Shown: one piece after another, positions 7,063-13,710 of the stretch
Numbering within the stretch: the stretch's first letter is position 1
Layout of the letters: every line of letters begins with the position of its first letter
DNA from: JAHWJR01 sp035942035
GTDB taxonomy: Bacteria; Actinomycetota; Acidimicrobiia; Acidimicrobiales; CADCSY01
Length of the DNA: 35,050 nucleotides
Reading direction: 5' to 3'
NCBI GenBank assembly: GCA_035942035.1
Contig: DASZDK010000068.1
Coordinates: 1 to 35,050, forward strand
The notes under the pieces: generated by a model
Told to the model about the DNA's origin: nothing
The model's database searches: none
Seen by the model: the letters and a program-made list of their open reading frames with translations, nothing else
Made by a program: the position numbers and the translations under genes

Positions 7063-8691
7063 TCAGCTCTGTTCGTTGGGCGTGTGCAAGAGGCCGTAGA
7101 CGATCGAGTCGTTCAGCGCCTGCCACGACGCCTCGATGATGTTGGTCGACACGCCGATGGTCGACCACGTCTCGCTCCCGTCGGTGGTGTCGAGCAGCAC
7201 CCGGGTCACCGCCCCGGTCCCCTTGTCGGTGTCGAGCACCCTCACCTTGTAGTCGGTGAGGTGCAGGTCGGCCAGCGCCGGGAACTTCGACCCGATGGCC
7301 TCGCGGACGGCGGCGTCGAGGGCGTTGACCGGTCCGTTGCCCTCGGCAGTGCGGATGACGCGCTCGCCGTCGACGTGGATCTTGACCGTGGCCTCGGTGG
7401 TGAACTCACCGTTGGCCCGGTGCTCCACCGACACCCGGAACGACTCCAGGGCGAAGAACGGCTGCTTCCAACCGCCGGCGTCGCGCATGAGCAGCTCCAG
7501 TGAGCCGTCGGCCACCTCGAAGTGGAAGCCTCGGTGCTCGAGGTCCTTGAGCCGGGTCAGGACGTCGGTGAGCGCCGGGGCGTCCATGTCGAGGCCGAGC
7601 TCCTTGGCCTTGAGCTGCAGCGTGGAGCGACCCGACAGCTCGCTGACCACGAAGCGGGTGCCGTTGCCGACCGAGTCGGGGAAGATGTGCTCGTAGGCGT
7701 CGGGGGCTCGGGCGATGGCGCTGGTGTGCAGGCCGGCCTTGTGGGCGAACGCCGACGCCCCCACGTAGGGCTGCTTGGGGTCGGGGGCGATGTTGACCAG
7801 CTCGGCGATGTGGTGGGCCACCGGGGTGAGCCGCTCCAGCCGCTCGGCCGGGATGGTCCGCACCCCCATCTTGAGGCTGAGGTTGGGCACGGCGGCGCAC
7901 AGATCGGCGTTGCCCGTCCGCTCGCCGTAGCCGTTGACGCAGCCCTGGACCTGGGTGGCCCCCAGGCGCACCGCCGCCAGGCTGTTGGCCACGGCGCAAC
8001 CGCCGTCGTTGTGGAAGTGCACCCCGATCGAGGCCGACGTCGCAGGGATCACCTCAGAGAGGATGTGCTCGACCTCGTGGGGGAGCGTGCCGCCGTTGGT
8101 GTCGCACAACACCAGGGCCTCGGCCCCCGCCTCCTCTGCCGCCCGCAGGACGCGGAGGCTGAACTCCGGGTTCGCCTTGTAGCCGTCGAAGAAGTGCTCG
8201 GCGTCGAGGAACACCCGCAGGCCGGCGTGGTGGAGGAACTCCACCGAGTCGGCGGCCATGCGCACCGCCTCGTCGAGGTCGCAGCGCAGGGCCTGGGTCA
8301 CGTGGTAGTCCCACGCCTTGGCCACGATGCACACCGTGCTGGTGTTGGCCTTGACCAGCTGGCGCAGGGTCTCGTCGGTGTCGGCCTGGCCGCCGGGGCG
8401 GCGGGTGGAGCCGAACGCCACCAGGGTCGAGGTCTCCAGGCGGAGCTCGCTCGGGGCCCGGGCGAAGAACTCCTCGTCCTTGGGGTTGGCGCCGGGCCAA
8501 CCACCCTCGATGTAGGCCACGCCCAGTTGGTCGAGCTGCTCGGCCACCCGGAGCTTGTCGTCGACGGTGAGCGACAACCCCTCCTGCTGGCTGCCGTCCC
8601 GCAGCGTGGTGTCGTAGACCTCGACCGACGCCGGCATCTCCAGCGGCCGGGGCAGCGGGTGGTCGTGCAGGTGCACCGGTTCAGCCGACAT
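7063..8691 (-). CDS. cimA: (R)-citramalate synthase
   Basis: 542 residues. It condenses pyruvate with acetyl-CoA to citramalate, the first step of the threonine-independent route to 2-oxobutyrate and isoleucine. The TIM-barrel opens with VYDTTLRDGSQQEGLSL (25-41); GSQQEG is the CimA-type variant where LeuA has GEQSPG. The metal-binding HxH is at H225/H227 (VHFHNDGG), followed by NGYGERTGNADL. The C-terminal third is the LeuA-type regulatory dimer domain (DFxV-like LTDYKVRVLD). It overlaps ilvE by 11 nt and is followed 2 nt later by the unknown gene, so the operon is tight. LeuCD and LeuB, both in this window, would carry citramalate on to 2-oxobutyrate. Homocitrate or 2-isopropylmalate synthase is less likely, given the motif and the separate leuA. 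Confidence 0.93.
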   Translation of the reverse strand: MSAEPVHLHDHPLPRPLEMPASVEVYDTTLRDGSQQEGLSLTVDDKLRVAEQLDQLGVAYIEGGWPGANPKDEEFFARAPSELRLETSTLVAFGSTRRPGGQADTDETLRQLVKANTSTVCIVAKAWDYHVTQALRCDLDEAVRMAADSVEFLHHAGLRVFLDAEHFFDGYKANPEFSLRVLRAAEEAGAEALVLCDTNGGTLPHEVEHILSEVIPATSASIGVHFHNDGGCAVANSLAAVRLGATQVQGCVNGYGERTGNADLCAAVPNLSLKMGVRTIPAERLERLTPVAHHIAELVNIAPDPKQPYVGASAFAHKAGLHTSAIARAPDAYEHIFPDSVGNGTRFVVSELSGRSTLQLKAKELGLDMDAPALTDVLTRLKDLEHRGFHFEVADGSLELLMRDAGGWKQPFFALESFRVSVEHRANGEFTTEATVKIHVDGERVIRTAEGNGPVNALDAAVREAIGSKFPALADLHLTDYKVRVLDTDKGTGAVTRVLLDTTDGSETWSTIGVSTNIIEASWQALNDSIVYGLLHTPNEQS

Positions 8692-9598
8692 GCTCGCACC
8701 AGTCCTTGTAGCGGTCGACCTCGCCCCGCACCACGGCGAAGTACGTCTCTTGGATCTTGCGGGTGATCATGCCCGGTTCACCCAGCTCGCGGTCGTCGAC
8801 CGAGCGGATGGGGACCACCTCGGCGGCGGTGCCGGTGAGGAACGCCTCGTCGGCGACGTAGAGGTCGCTACGCAAGAGGTTGCCCACCACGCACTCGATC
8901 CCGAGATCGGCGGCGATGGTCAGCACCGTGTGCTGGGTGATGCCCTCGAGTGCCCCGGCGGTGACCGGTGGGGTGACGATGCGCCCGTCGCGGACCACGA
9001 ACACGTTCTCGCCCGTGCACTCGCTGACGTGGCCGGAGGGGCTGAGCAGGATGGCCTCGTCGTAGCCCGCCTTGAGCGCCTCGACCTTGGCCAGGGAGGA
9101 GTTGATGTACATGCCGGTGCCCTTGGCCGCCGGGGGGATGGTGTTCGGGCCATGGCGGGTGAACGAGGAGATCTTGGTGCGCACCCCGTGCTCGAGCCCC
9201 TCGTCGCCCAGGTAGGTGCCCCACGGCCACGCCGAGATGGACACGTTGACCGGGCACGGCAGGGGGTTCAGGCCCATCTCGCCGTAGCCCAGGTACACCA
9301 GCGGCCGGATGTAGCAGCTCTGCAGGCCGTTGGCCCGCACCACCAGCTTGGTGGCCTCGACCAGATCTTCAGAGGTGTAGGGGATGTCGATCAGGAAGAT
9401 CTTGGCGCTGTCGAAAAGGCGGTTGATGTGGTCGGTGAGGCGGAACACTGCCGGGCCCGACGGCGTCTGGTAGGCCCGCACGCCCTCGAACACGCCGCTG
9501 CCGTAGTGCAGGGTGTGGGTCAGGACGTGGATGGTGGCGTCGTCCCAGTCGACCAGCTGGCCGTCCATCCAGATCTTCTCGCTCTTGGTGATGGGCAC
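8681..9598 (-). CDS. ilvE: Branched-chain amino acid aminotransferase
   Basis: 305 residues, a fold-type IV PLP enzyme that transaminates the 2-oxo acids of leucine, isoleucine and valine with glutamate. HYGSGVFEGVRAY (31-43) and FRLTDHINRLFDSAKI (52-67) are characteristic. The PLP lysine is K159 in PPAAKGTGMY, the same number as in the E. coli enzyme. HVSECTGENVFVV (phosphate-side loop) and LTGTAAEVVPI complete the family pattern. It starts 2 nt after leuB and ends overlapping cimA, so it should be controlled by the leuB leader. Confidence 0.96.
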   Translation of the reverse strand: MPITKSEKIWMDGQLVDWDDATIHVLTHTLHYGSGVFEGVRAYQTPSGPAVFRLTDHINRLFDSAKIFLIDIPYTSEDLVEATKLVVRANGLQSCYIRPLVYLGYGEMGLNPLPCPVNVSISAWPWGTYLGDEGLEHGVRTKISSFTRHGPNTIPPAAKGTGMYINSSLAKVEALKAGYDEAILLSPSGHVSECTGENVFVVRDGRIVTPPVTAGALEGITQHTVLTIAADLGIECVVGNLLRSDLYVADEAFLTGTAAEVVPIRSVDDRELGEPGMITRKIQETYFAVVRGEVDRYKDWCEHVG

Positions 9599-9600
9599 CT

Positions 9601-10584
9601 CTAGACCCTTTCTGCGATGGCGTCGCCGATCTCGACGGTCGAGCCGGTGAGCTGGTCGGAATCGGACAGTGCCTTGTCGATGCGGGCGGCGGCGTCCACC
9701 TCGCCCAGGAACTCCAGCATCATGGCGGCGCTGCGCACGGCGGCAACCGGATTTGCCCGGCCCGTACCCACCAGGTCGGGCGCCGACCCGTGCACCGGCT
9801 CGAACAGCGACGGGCCGGTGCCGGCGGGATTGAGGTTGGCCGAGGCGGCCACGCCGATGCCCCCGGCCACCGCCCCGGCCAGGTCGGTGAGGATGTCACC
9901 GAACAGGTTGTCGGTGACGACCACGTCGAAGCGCTCGGGCCTCTGCACCAGGTGGATGCAGGCAGCGTCAACGTGGCAGTAGGCGGTGCCCACCTCGGGG
10001 TGCTCGCCCGCCACGTCGTCGACCGTGCGTTGCCACAGGTCGCCGGCGAAGGTCAGCACGTTGGTCTTGTGCACCAGGGTCAGGTGGCGCCGAGGACGGG
10101 TGGCGGCCAGCTCGAAGGCGTACCGCACGCAACGCTCGACGCCCATGCGGGTGTTGACCGAGCCCTGGGTGGCCACCTCGTGGGACCCGCCCCGGCGCAG
10201 GACGCCCCCCTCGCCGGCGTAGACACCCTCGGTGTTCTCCCGCACGACCACGAGGTCGATCCGAGGTGGGGCGAAGGAGGGCCGCAGGTTGACGTACAGG
10301 TCGAGCTCGAAGCGCAACCGCAGCAGCAGGCCCCGCTCGAGCACGCCGGGCGGGACCTCGGGGCTGCCGACGGCACCGAGGAGGATGGCGTCGAGGCCCC
10401 GCAGCTCTTCCAGCACGGCGTCGGGGAGCACCTCCCCGGTGGCCAGGTAGCGCCGGGCGCCCAGATCGTAGGCGACGGTGTCGAGATCGACGCCGGCGGC
10501 GTCGACCACCTTGAGGGCCTGGGCCACCACCTCGGGGCCGATCCCGTCGCCGGCGATGACACCGACCCTGTGGCTTGTCGTCAC
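9601..10584 (-). CDS. leuB: 3-isopropylmalate dehydrogenase
   Basis: 327 residues from GTG at 10584, chosen because AGGGAG lies 7-8 nt upstream. A longer frame to 10641 would run through the attenuator hairpin. It oxidatively decarboxylates 3-isopropylmalate in leucine synthesis, and 3-methylmalate in the citramalate route. GDGIGPEV (12-19) is the family N-terminus. The nucleotide/metal region has HKTNVL (172-177), DNLFGDILTD (225-234) and GSAPD. VVVRENTEGVYAGEGG (112-127) resembles actinobacterial LeuB (VREGTEGPYTGNGG) rather than the enterobacterial sequence. First structural gene of leuB-ilvE-cimA-unknown, preceded by a leader peptide and attenuator. Confidence 0.95.
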   Translation of the reverse strand: MTTSHRVGVIAGDGIGPEVVAQALKVVDAAGVDLDTVAYDLGARRYLATGEVLPDAVLEELRGLDAILLGAVGSPEVPPGVLERGLLLRLRFELDLYVNLRPSFAPPRIDLVVVRENTEGVYAGEGGVLRRGGSHEVATQGSVNTRMGVERCVRYAFELAATRPRRHLTLVHKTNVLTFAGDLWQRTVDDVAGEHPEVGTAYCHVDAACIHLVQRPERFDVVVTDNLFGDILTDLAGAVAGGIGVAASANLNPAGTGPSLFEPVHGSAPDLVGTGRANPVAAVRSAAMMLEFLGEVDAAARIDKALSDSDQLTGSTVEIGDAIAERV

Positions 10585-10607
10585 TGTCTGCTCCCTGGAA
10601 CGAAGAA

Positions 10608-10629
10608 ACCGCCCACCGGAGTGGACGGT
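10608..10629 (-). terminator. Attenuator terminator of the leuB operon
   Basis: The minus-strand RNA forms ACCGUCCAC-uccg-GUGGGCGGU, a 9-bp stem with a UUCG-like tetraloop. One pair is U-G, which works only in the minus transcript. UUCUUCGUU follows. It stands between the leader peptide and the leuB ribosome binding site. The 5' arm could instead pair with leader codons 7-8 (GCGGUC), a possible antiterminator. Confidence 0.75.
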
Positions 10630-10635
10630 CGAGGA

Positions 10636-10661
10636 GCGCACGCCGGAGGAACGGCGTGCGC
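10636..10661 (-). promoter_or_regulatory. Stop-codon hairpin of the leuB leader
   Basis: A perfect 10-bp stem, GCGCACGCCG/CGGCGTGCGC, with a 6-nt loop. In the minus transcript its first base is the last base of the leader stop codon TAG, so a ribosome terminating or stalled there would cover the 5' arm. The same GCGCACG start recurs in the ilvB leader (30521-30548). Confidence 0.75.
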
Positions 10662-10699
10662 TAGGTGATGACGGCGACCGCGGAGATGGTGCGGGGCAT
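10661..10699 (-). CDS. Leader peptide of the leuB-ilvE-cimA operon (12 aa)
   Basis: The frame reads MPRTISAVAVIT and then TAG. Four of the 12 residues are isoleucine or valine, and Val-Ile sit next to the stop. It starts exactly 7 nt after a CACACT -10 box and has no ribosome binding site, so it would be translated from a leaderless transcript. Followed by the stop-codon hairpin and then the terminator hairpin, it has the layout of ribosome-mediated transcription attenuation. I infer that shortage of charged Ile/Val tRNA changes ribosome position and lets transcription reach leuB. Confidence 0.75.
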   Translation of the reverse strand: MPRTISAVAVIT

Positions 10700-10706
10700 C
10701 GGTTTC

Positions 10707-10735
10707 AGTGTGGCCATCGGCCGGTGCCCCGTCAA
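10707..10735 (-). promoter_or_regulatory. Promoter of the leuB operon
   Basis: On the minus strand, TTGACG (10735-10730), a 17-nt spacer and CACACT (10712-10707). The leader ATG follows 7 nt later. Confidence 0.7.
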
Positions 10736-10784
10736 CCCCGGGCAGCTACCGGTGGAGGGGAGACGGGCCGAGGAAGCGAGCCGT

Positions 10785-10790
10785 TAGCCT
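10785..10790 (+). promoter_or_regulatory. -10 box of greA (leaderless)
   Basis: TAGCCT is followed by 6 nt and the greA ATG, the spacing of a transcript that starts at the initiation codon. No good -35 is visible. Confidence 0.5.
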
Positions 10791-10796
10791 CGCGGC

Positions 10797-11270
10797 ATGG
10801 CTGAGGTGCAGGAACTTTCGCGAACCGCGTACGAGCGCCTCCAAAGGGAGCTCGAGCTGATGACGACCGAGGGTCGCGTCGAGATCGCCCGCAAGATCGA
10901 GACGGCCCGGGCTCTGGGTGACCTGAGCGAGAACGGCGACTACCACGCCGCCAAGGAAGAGCAGGGGAAGATGGAGGCCCGCATCCGCCAGATCAGTGCG
11001 GTGCTGGCCGACGCCGTGGTGGTGGACGAGCGCACCCGCGGCGGCGACCGCGTCACCGTGGGCACCGTGGTCCATCTCCGGTTCGCCAGTGATGACGACG
11101 TCGAGCGCTTCCTCGTCGGCTCCATCGAGGAGCGCCACGACGACCTGGAGGTGCTCTCGCCGGGGTCGCCGCTCGGGCGGGCCCTCATGGGAGCCGCCCC
11201 GGGTGACCGGCGGACCTACGAGGTCAACGGTCGGGCGCTCGAGGTCGAAATCGTCTCCATCGGGGAGTAA
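10797..11270 (+). CDS. greA: Transcription elongation factor GreA
   Basis: 157 residues. GreA enters the RNA polymerase secondary channel and stimulates cleavage of backtracked RNA. The N-terminal coiled coil (about 1-75) carries the conserved tip GDLSENGDYHAAKEEQ (41-56) with the acidic D42 and E45 needed for cleavage. The C-terminal FKBP-like domain (80-157) ends with SPLGRALMGAAPGD, the usual signature. Length is standard. It is divergent from the leuB leader and followed 7 nt later by a hydrolase gene. A TAGCCT box 6 nt before the ATG suggests a leaderless message. Confidence 0.97.
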   Translation: MAEVQELSRTAYERLQRELELMTTEGRVEIARKIETARALGDLSENGDYHAAKEEQGKMEARIRQISAVLADAVVVDERTRGGDRVTVGTVVHLRFASDDDVERFLVGSIEERHDDLEVLSPGSPLGRALMGAAPGDRRTYEVNGRALEVEIVSIGE

Positions 11271-11277
11271 CGCCGCC

Positions 11278-12129
11278 GTGGTGGCGGGCCCGCCGGTGCC
11301 GCCCGGGCGCCACGTCGAGCTCCCCGGCCGGGGACGGACCTTCGTGCGGGAGGCCAGTGGCCCACCCGGGGCGCCGGCCGTGCTGTTGCTCCATGGCTGG
11401 ACCGTCAACGCCGACATCAACTGGTTCTCGTCGTTCTCCGCCCTGAGCCGCCACTTCCGAGTTGTGGCCATGGACTACCGGGGGCACGGCCGAGGCATTC
11501 GCAGCCGCCGGTTCCAGCTCGACGACTGCGCCGACGACGCCGCCGTCCTGGCCGAGGTGCTCGGCCTCGCTCCCGTGATCGCCGTCGGCTATTCCATGGG
11601 AGGGGCGTTGGCTCAGCTCCTCTGGCGCCGCCACCCGGGATCGGTCACCGGCCTGGTGCTGTGCGCCACCAGCCGGGTCTTCGCCGAGGAGGCGGGGGAG
11701 CGGCGCTACTTCTCCGCCCTCGGCACCCTGGCGCTCGTCTCGCGCGTGGCGCCGGCGCCAGTGCGCCGATGGGCGGTGCGTCGGCTCGACCGGCGACCCC
11801 GCGACGCCTGCTCCCTCGACGCCTGGCTGGCCGAGGAGATGCACCGCAACGACTGGACGGCGGTGCTCGAGGCTGGAGGGGCGCTGGGCCGGTTCGACTC
11901 GCGCCCGTGGGCCGGCGAGATCGACGTCCCCACCTCGGTGGTGGTGACCACGGACGACCGGTCGGTGCTCCCCCGCCGCCAGCTGGCCCTGGCCGAGTCG
12001 ATCCCCGGGGCGACGGTGCACCGCGTCGACGGCGGCCACCACTCGTGCGTCGTCGACCCCGACCGGTTCGTGCCCGTGCTGGTCGAGGCGTGCCGGGCGG
12101 TCGCCGAGCCCCGCCGGGCCCCGGCCTAG
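11278..12129 (+). CDS. Alpha/beta hydrolase (serine type)
   Basis: About 283 residues from GTG 11278 (GTG 11281 is equally possible); both follow the greA stop closely. The oxyanion motif is HGWTVNADINWF (39-50). The nucleophile elbow GYSMGG has Ser106. The acid is in TTDDRSVLPRR and the histidine in GGHHS near the C-terminus. DYRGHGRG is also typical. There is no signal peptide. It resembles esterases or thioesterases of the lysophospholipase/hydrolase superfamily; the substrate is unknown. It probably shares a transcript with greA and ends at a hairpin shared with the convergent SDR gene. Confidence 0.88.
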   Translation: MVAGPPVPPGRHVELPGRGRTFVREASGPPGAPAVLLLHGWTVNADINWFSSFSALSRHFRVVAMDYRGHGRGIRSRRFQLDDCADDAAVLAEVLGLAPVIAVGYSMGGALAQLLWRRHPGSVTGLVLCATSRVFAEEAGERRYFSALGTLALVSRVAPAPVRRWAVRRLDRRPRDACSLDAWLAEEMHRNDWTAVLEAGGALGRFDSRPWAGEIDVPTSVVVTTDDRSVLPRRQLALAESIPGATVHRVDGGHHSCVVDPDRFVPVLVEACRAVAEPRRAPA

Positions 12130-12159
12130 GCCCTCCCCTTCTTCATGAGGAGGCCTAGG
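12125..12159. terminator. Bidirectional terminator between convergent genes
   Basis: CCTAGGCCCTCC (12125-12136) pairs with GGAGGCCTAGG (12149-12159), with one bulged base and a 12-nt loop. The arms include both stop codons (TAG at 12127-12129 on plus and at 12157-12155 on minus). Confidence 0.75.
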
Positions 12160-12940
12160 AGGAGTCGGCGTTGCGCACCGCGGCCATGAGGAGCAGGCCG
12201 CCGTCGATCACCATCGACGAGCCGGTCACGTAGGCGGCCTCGGGAGAGGCCAGGAAGGCGACGGCGGCGGCCACCTCCCGGGCGTCGCCGGGTCGGCCAG
12301 CGGGGATGCCCGGGCGTTCGACCGACGCCGGCTCCACGTGGTCCATGCCGGTCATGGGGGTGGAGATCTCCCCCGGCGCCACCGAGTTGACCGTGATCCC
12401 GTGGGAGGCCAGCTCCAGGGCCATCACCTTGGTGAGCAGGCCCAACCCGCCCTTGGCGGCGCAGTAGGGGGCGGCGCCGGCCAGCGGGACGTGCTCGTGG
12501 ACCGACGTGACGTTGACGATGCGCCCGCCCCTGCCGGCGGCCACCATGCGCCGGGCGGCGGCCTGGGCGCAGATGAAGGCGCCGTCGAGATCGATGGTGA
12601 GCACCTGGCGCCAGTCGTCGAGTGACAGCTCGAGGAACGGCGTGGCGCTGCCCGTGCCGGCGTTGTTGACCAACACGTCGAGCCCGCCCATCGCCTCGGC
12701 CAGCTCGTCGACCACCTCGGCACCCCGGGACGGGTCGGTGAGGTCGAGGTGGCGCACCTGGGCCCGCTGCCCGGCGGCCTTCACCTCGGCCGCCGTCTGC
12801 CCGGCGCCGGGCTCGTCGGTGTTCCAGGTGACGCCCACGTCAAAGCCGGCCTCGGCCAGGGCCACCGCCGTGGCTCGGCCGATCCCCGAGTCGCTTCCGG
12901 TGACGATCGCCACCCGTGTCGTTCGCTGCTCGTCTGCCAT
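12155..12940 (-). CDS. Short-chain dehydrogenase/reductase
   Basis: 261 residues, a classical SDR with a Rossmann fold. The cofactor motif is TGSDSGIG at 14-21, and NNAG is at 92-95. The catalytic set is S146, Y159 and K163 (YCAAK). The C-terminal AYVTGSSMVIDGG is the family end. Residues after the second strand (TWNTDEPG) lack a strong arginine/acid signature, so NAD versus NADP is undecided. The closest look is to glucose-1-dehydrogenase or 3-oxoacyl-ACP reductase-like SDRs. It lies 53 nt downstream of the IclR gene on the same strand, but a hairpin separates them. Confidence 0.9.
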   Translation of the reverse strand: MADEQRTTRVAIVTGSDSGIGRATAVALAEAGFDVGVTWNTDEPGAGQTAAEVKAAGQRAQVRHLDLTDPSRGAEVVDELAEAMGGLDVLVNNAGTGSATPFLELSLDDWRQVLTIDLDGAFICAQAAARRMVAAGRGGRIVNVTSVHEHVPLAGAAPYCAAKGGLGLLTKVMALELASHGITVNSVAPGEISTPMTGMDHVEPASVERPGIPAGRPGDAREVAAAVAFLASPEAAYVTGSSMVIDGGLLLMAAVRNADSS

Positions 12941-12960
12941 GGTCGGCCCTTACCCGTTGG

Positions 12961-12983
12961 CCGGCCGTGGCCCTCTCGGCCGG
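12961..12983. terminator. Hairpin between the IclR and SDR genes
   Basis: CCGGCCG/CGGCCGG, a 7-bp stem with a 9-nt loop, directly after the IclR gene. There is no clear T-tract. Confidence 0.5.
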
Positions 12984-12993
12984 CAGCAACTGC

Positions 12994-13659
12994 TCACGAA
13001 CCGGCGTCGCCCACCGCCGCCTGCACCGCCCGGGCCGCCCGGACCACCGCCGCCCCGTAGCGCCGCCCCGGCGAGCGACCGGTGCGCTCGATGGGGCCGG
13101 ACACGCTGACCGCAGCCCGCACGCGGCCGCCGGGACCGAACACCGCGGCGCTCACCGAGGCCACGCCCGCTTCCCGCTCGCCCACGCTCTCGGCCCAGCC
13201 CCGCTCGATCGCCTCCGACTCCTCCCGCAGCACCTTGCCCGCCGAGCCCAGCTCCAGCGGCAGCGAGGCCCCGACCCGCACGATGGTCCGCAAGCCGTGC
13301 GGCGACTCCAGGGCGGCGACGCACACCCGCCGGTCGCCCTCGCGCACGTACAGCTGCACGCTCTCGCCGGTCTCCACCCGCAGCGCCTCCAGGGCCGGGC
13401 CGGCGGACTCGGCCAGACGCAGCCCGTCACGTGCCGCCCGGCCCAAGGCCACCAGGCGCAGCCCCAGGGCGAAGCGGCCCTCATCATCGCGCCGCACCAG
13501 GCCGTGGGCCTCCAGGGCCACGGCCAGGCGATGAGCGGTGGGACGGGAGAGCCCGGTGGCGGCGACCAGGGCCCCCAACGACCGCGGCCGTTCCTCCAGG
13601 GCGGCCAGCACAGCAACCGCCTTGTCGAGCACCCCCACTCCGCTTACACTAGTGTCCAC
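12994..13659 (-). CDS. IclR-family transcriptional regulator divergent from leuCD (NdgR/LtbR-like)
   Basis: 221 residues. An N-terminal winged helix-turn-helix (about 8-60, with LVAATGLSRPTAHRLAVALEAHGLV) precedes the IclR effector domain (about 70-221). In Actinobacteria an IclR protein divergent from leuCD (NdgR/LtbR) controls leucine and tryptophan genes, and this gene has that exact place and a compact size to match. The start is GTG at 13659. TAGTCT lies 6 nt upstream on the minus strand, so the message may be leaderless. Its promoter and that of leuC overlap two CTAG-centred dyads, suggesting autoregulation together with leuCD control. The effector is unknown from sequence. Confidence 0.9.
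   Translation of the reverse strand: MDTSVSGVGVLDKAVAVLAALEERPRSLGALVAATGLSRPTAHRLAVALEAHGLVRRDDEGRFALGLRLVALGRAARDGLRLAESAGPALEALRVETGESVQLYVREGDRRVCVAALESPHGLRTIVRVGASLPLELGSAGKVLREESEAIERGWAESVGEREAGVASVSAAVFGPGGRVRAAVSVSGPIERTGRSPGRRYGAAVVRAARAVQAAVGDAGS
13622..13650 (+). promoter_or_regulatory. leuCD promoter
   Basis: TTGTCG (13622-13627), a 17-nt spacer, and TACACT (13645-13650) on plus, inside the start of the divergent IclR gene. The start point would be near 13657, leaving a leader of about 54 nt with AGGGAG before leuC. Confidence 0.55.
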
Positions 13660-13677
13660 GTCGCAAGACTAGCGTCT
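13646..13677. promoter_or_regulatory. Twin dyad, candidate IclR operator
   Basis: ACACTAGTGT (13646-13655, perfect palindrome) and AGACTAGCGTCT (13666-13677, imperfect) share ACTAG-y-GTC, with centres 21 bp apart (two helical turns). The first overlaps the leuC -10 box and the second the iclR -10 box (TAGTCT on minus). Confidence 0.5.
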
Positions 13678-13710
13678 CACATTCCGCGATACGTTCCCCG
13701 AGGGAGACCC

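Noticed and set aside
3518..7099. 1193-codon open frame on the plus strand
   Set aside because: It is the antisense of gltX, the M48 protease, the hydrolase and the unknown gene. Its Gly/His/Arg/Pro-rich composition is the usual high-GC shadow, and the minus frames carry clear catalytic motifs.
8691..9604. 304-codon plus-strand frame over ilvE
   Set aside because: Antisense of ilvE, whose K159 and other PLP motifs are intact on the minus strand.
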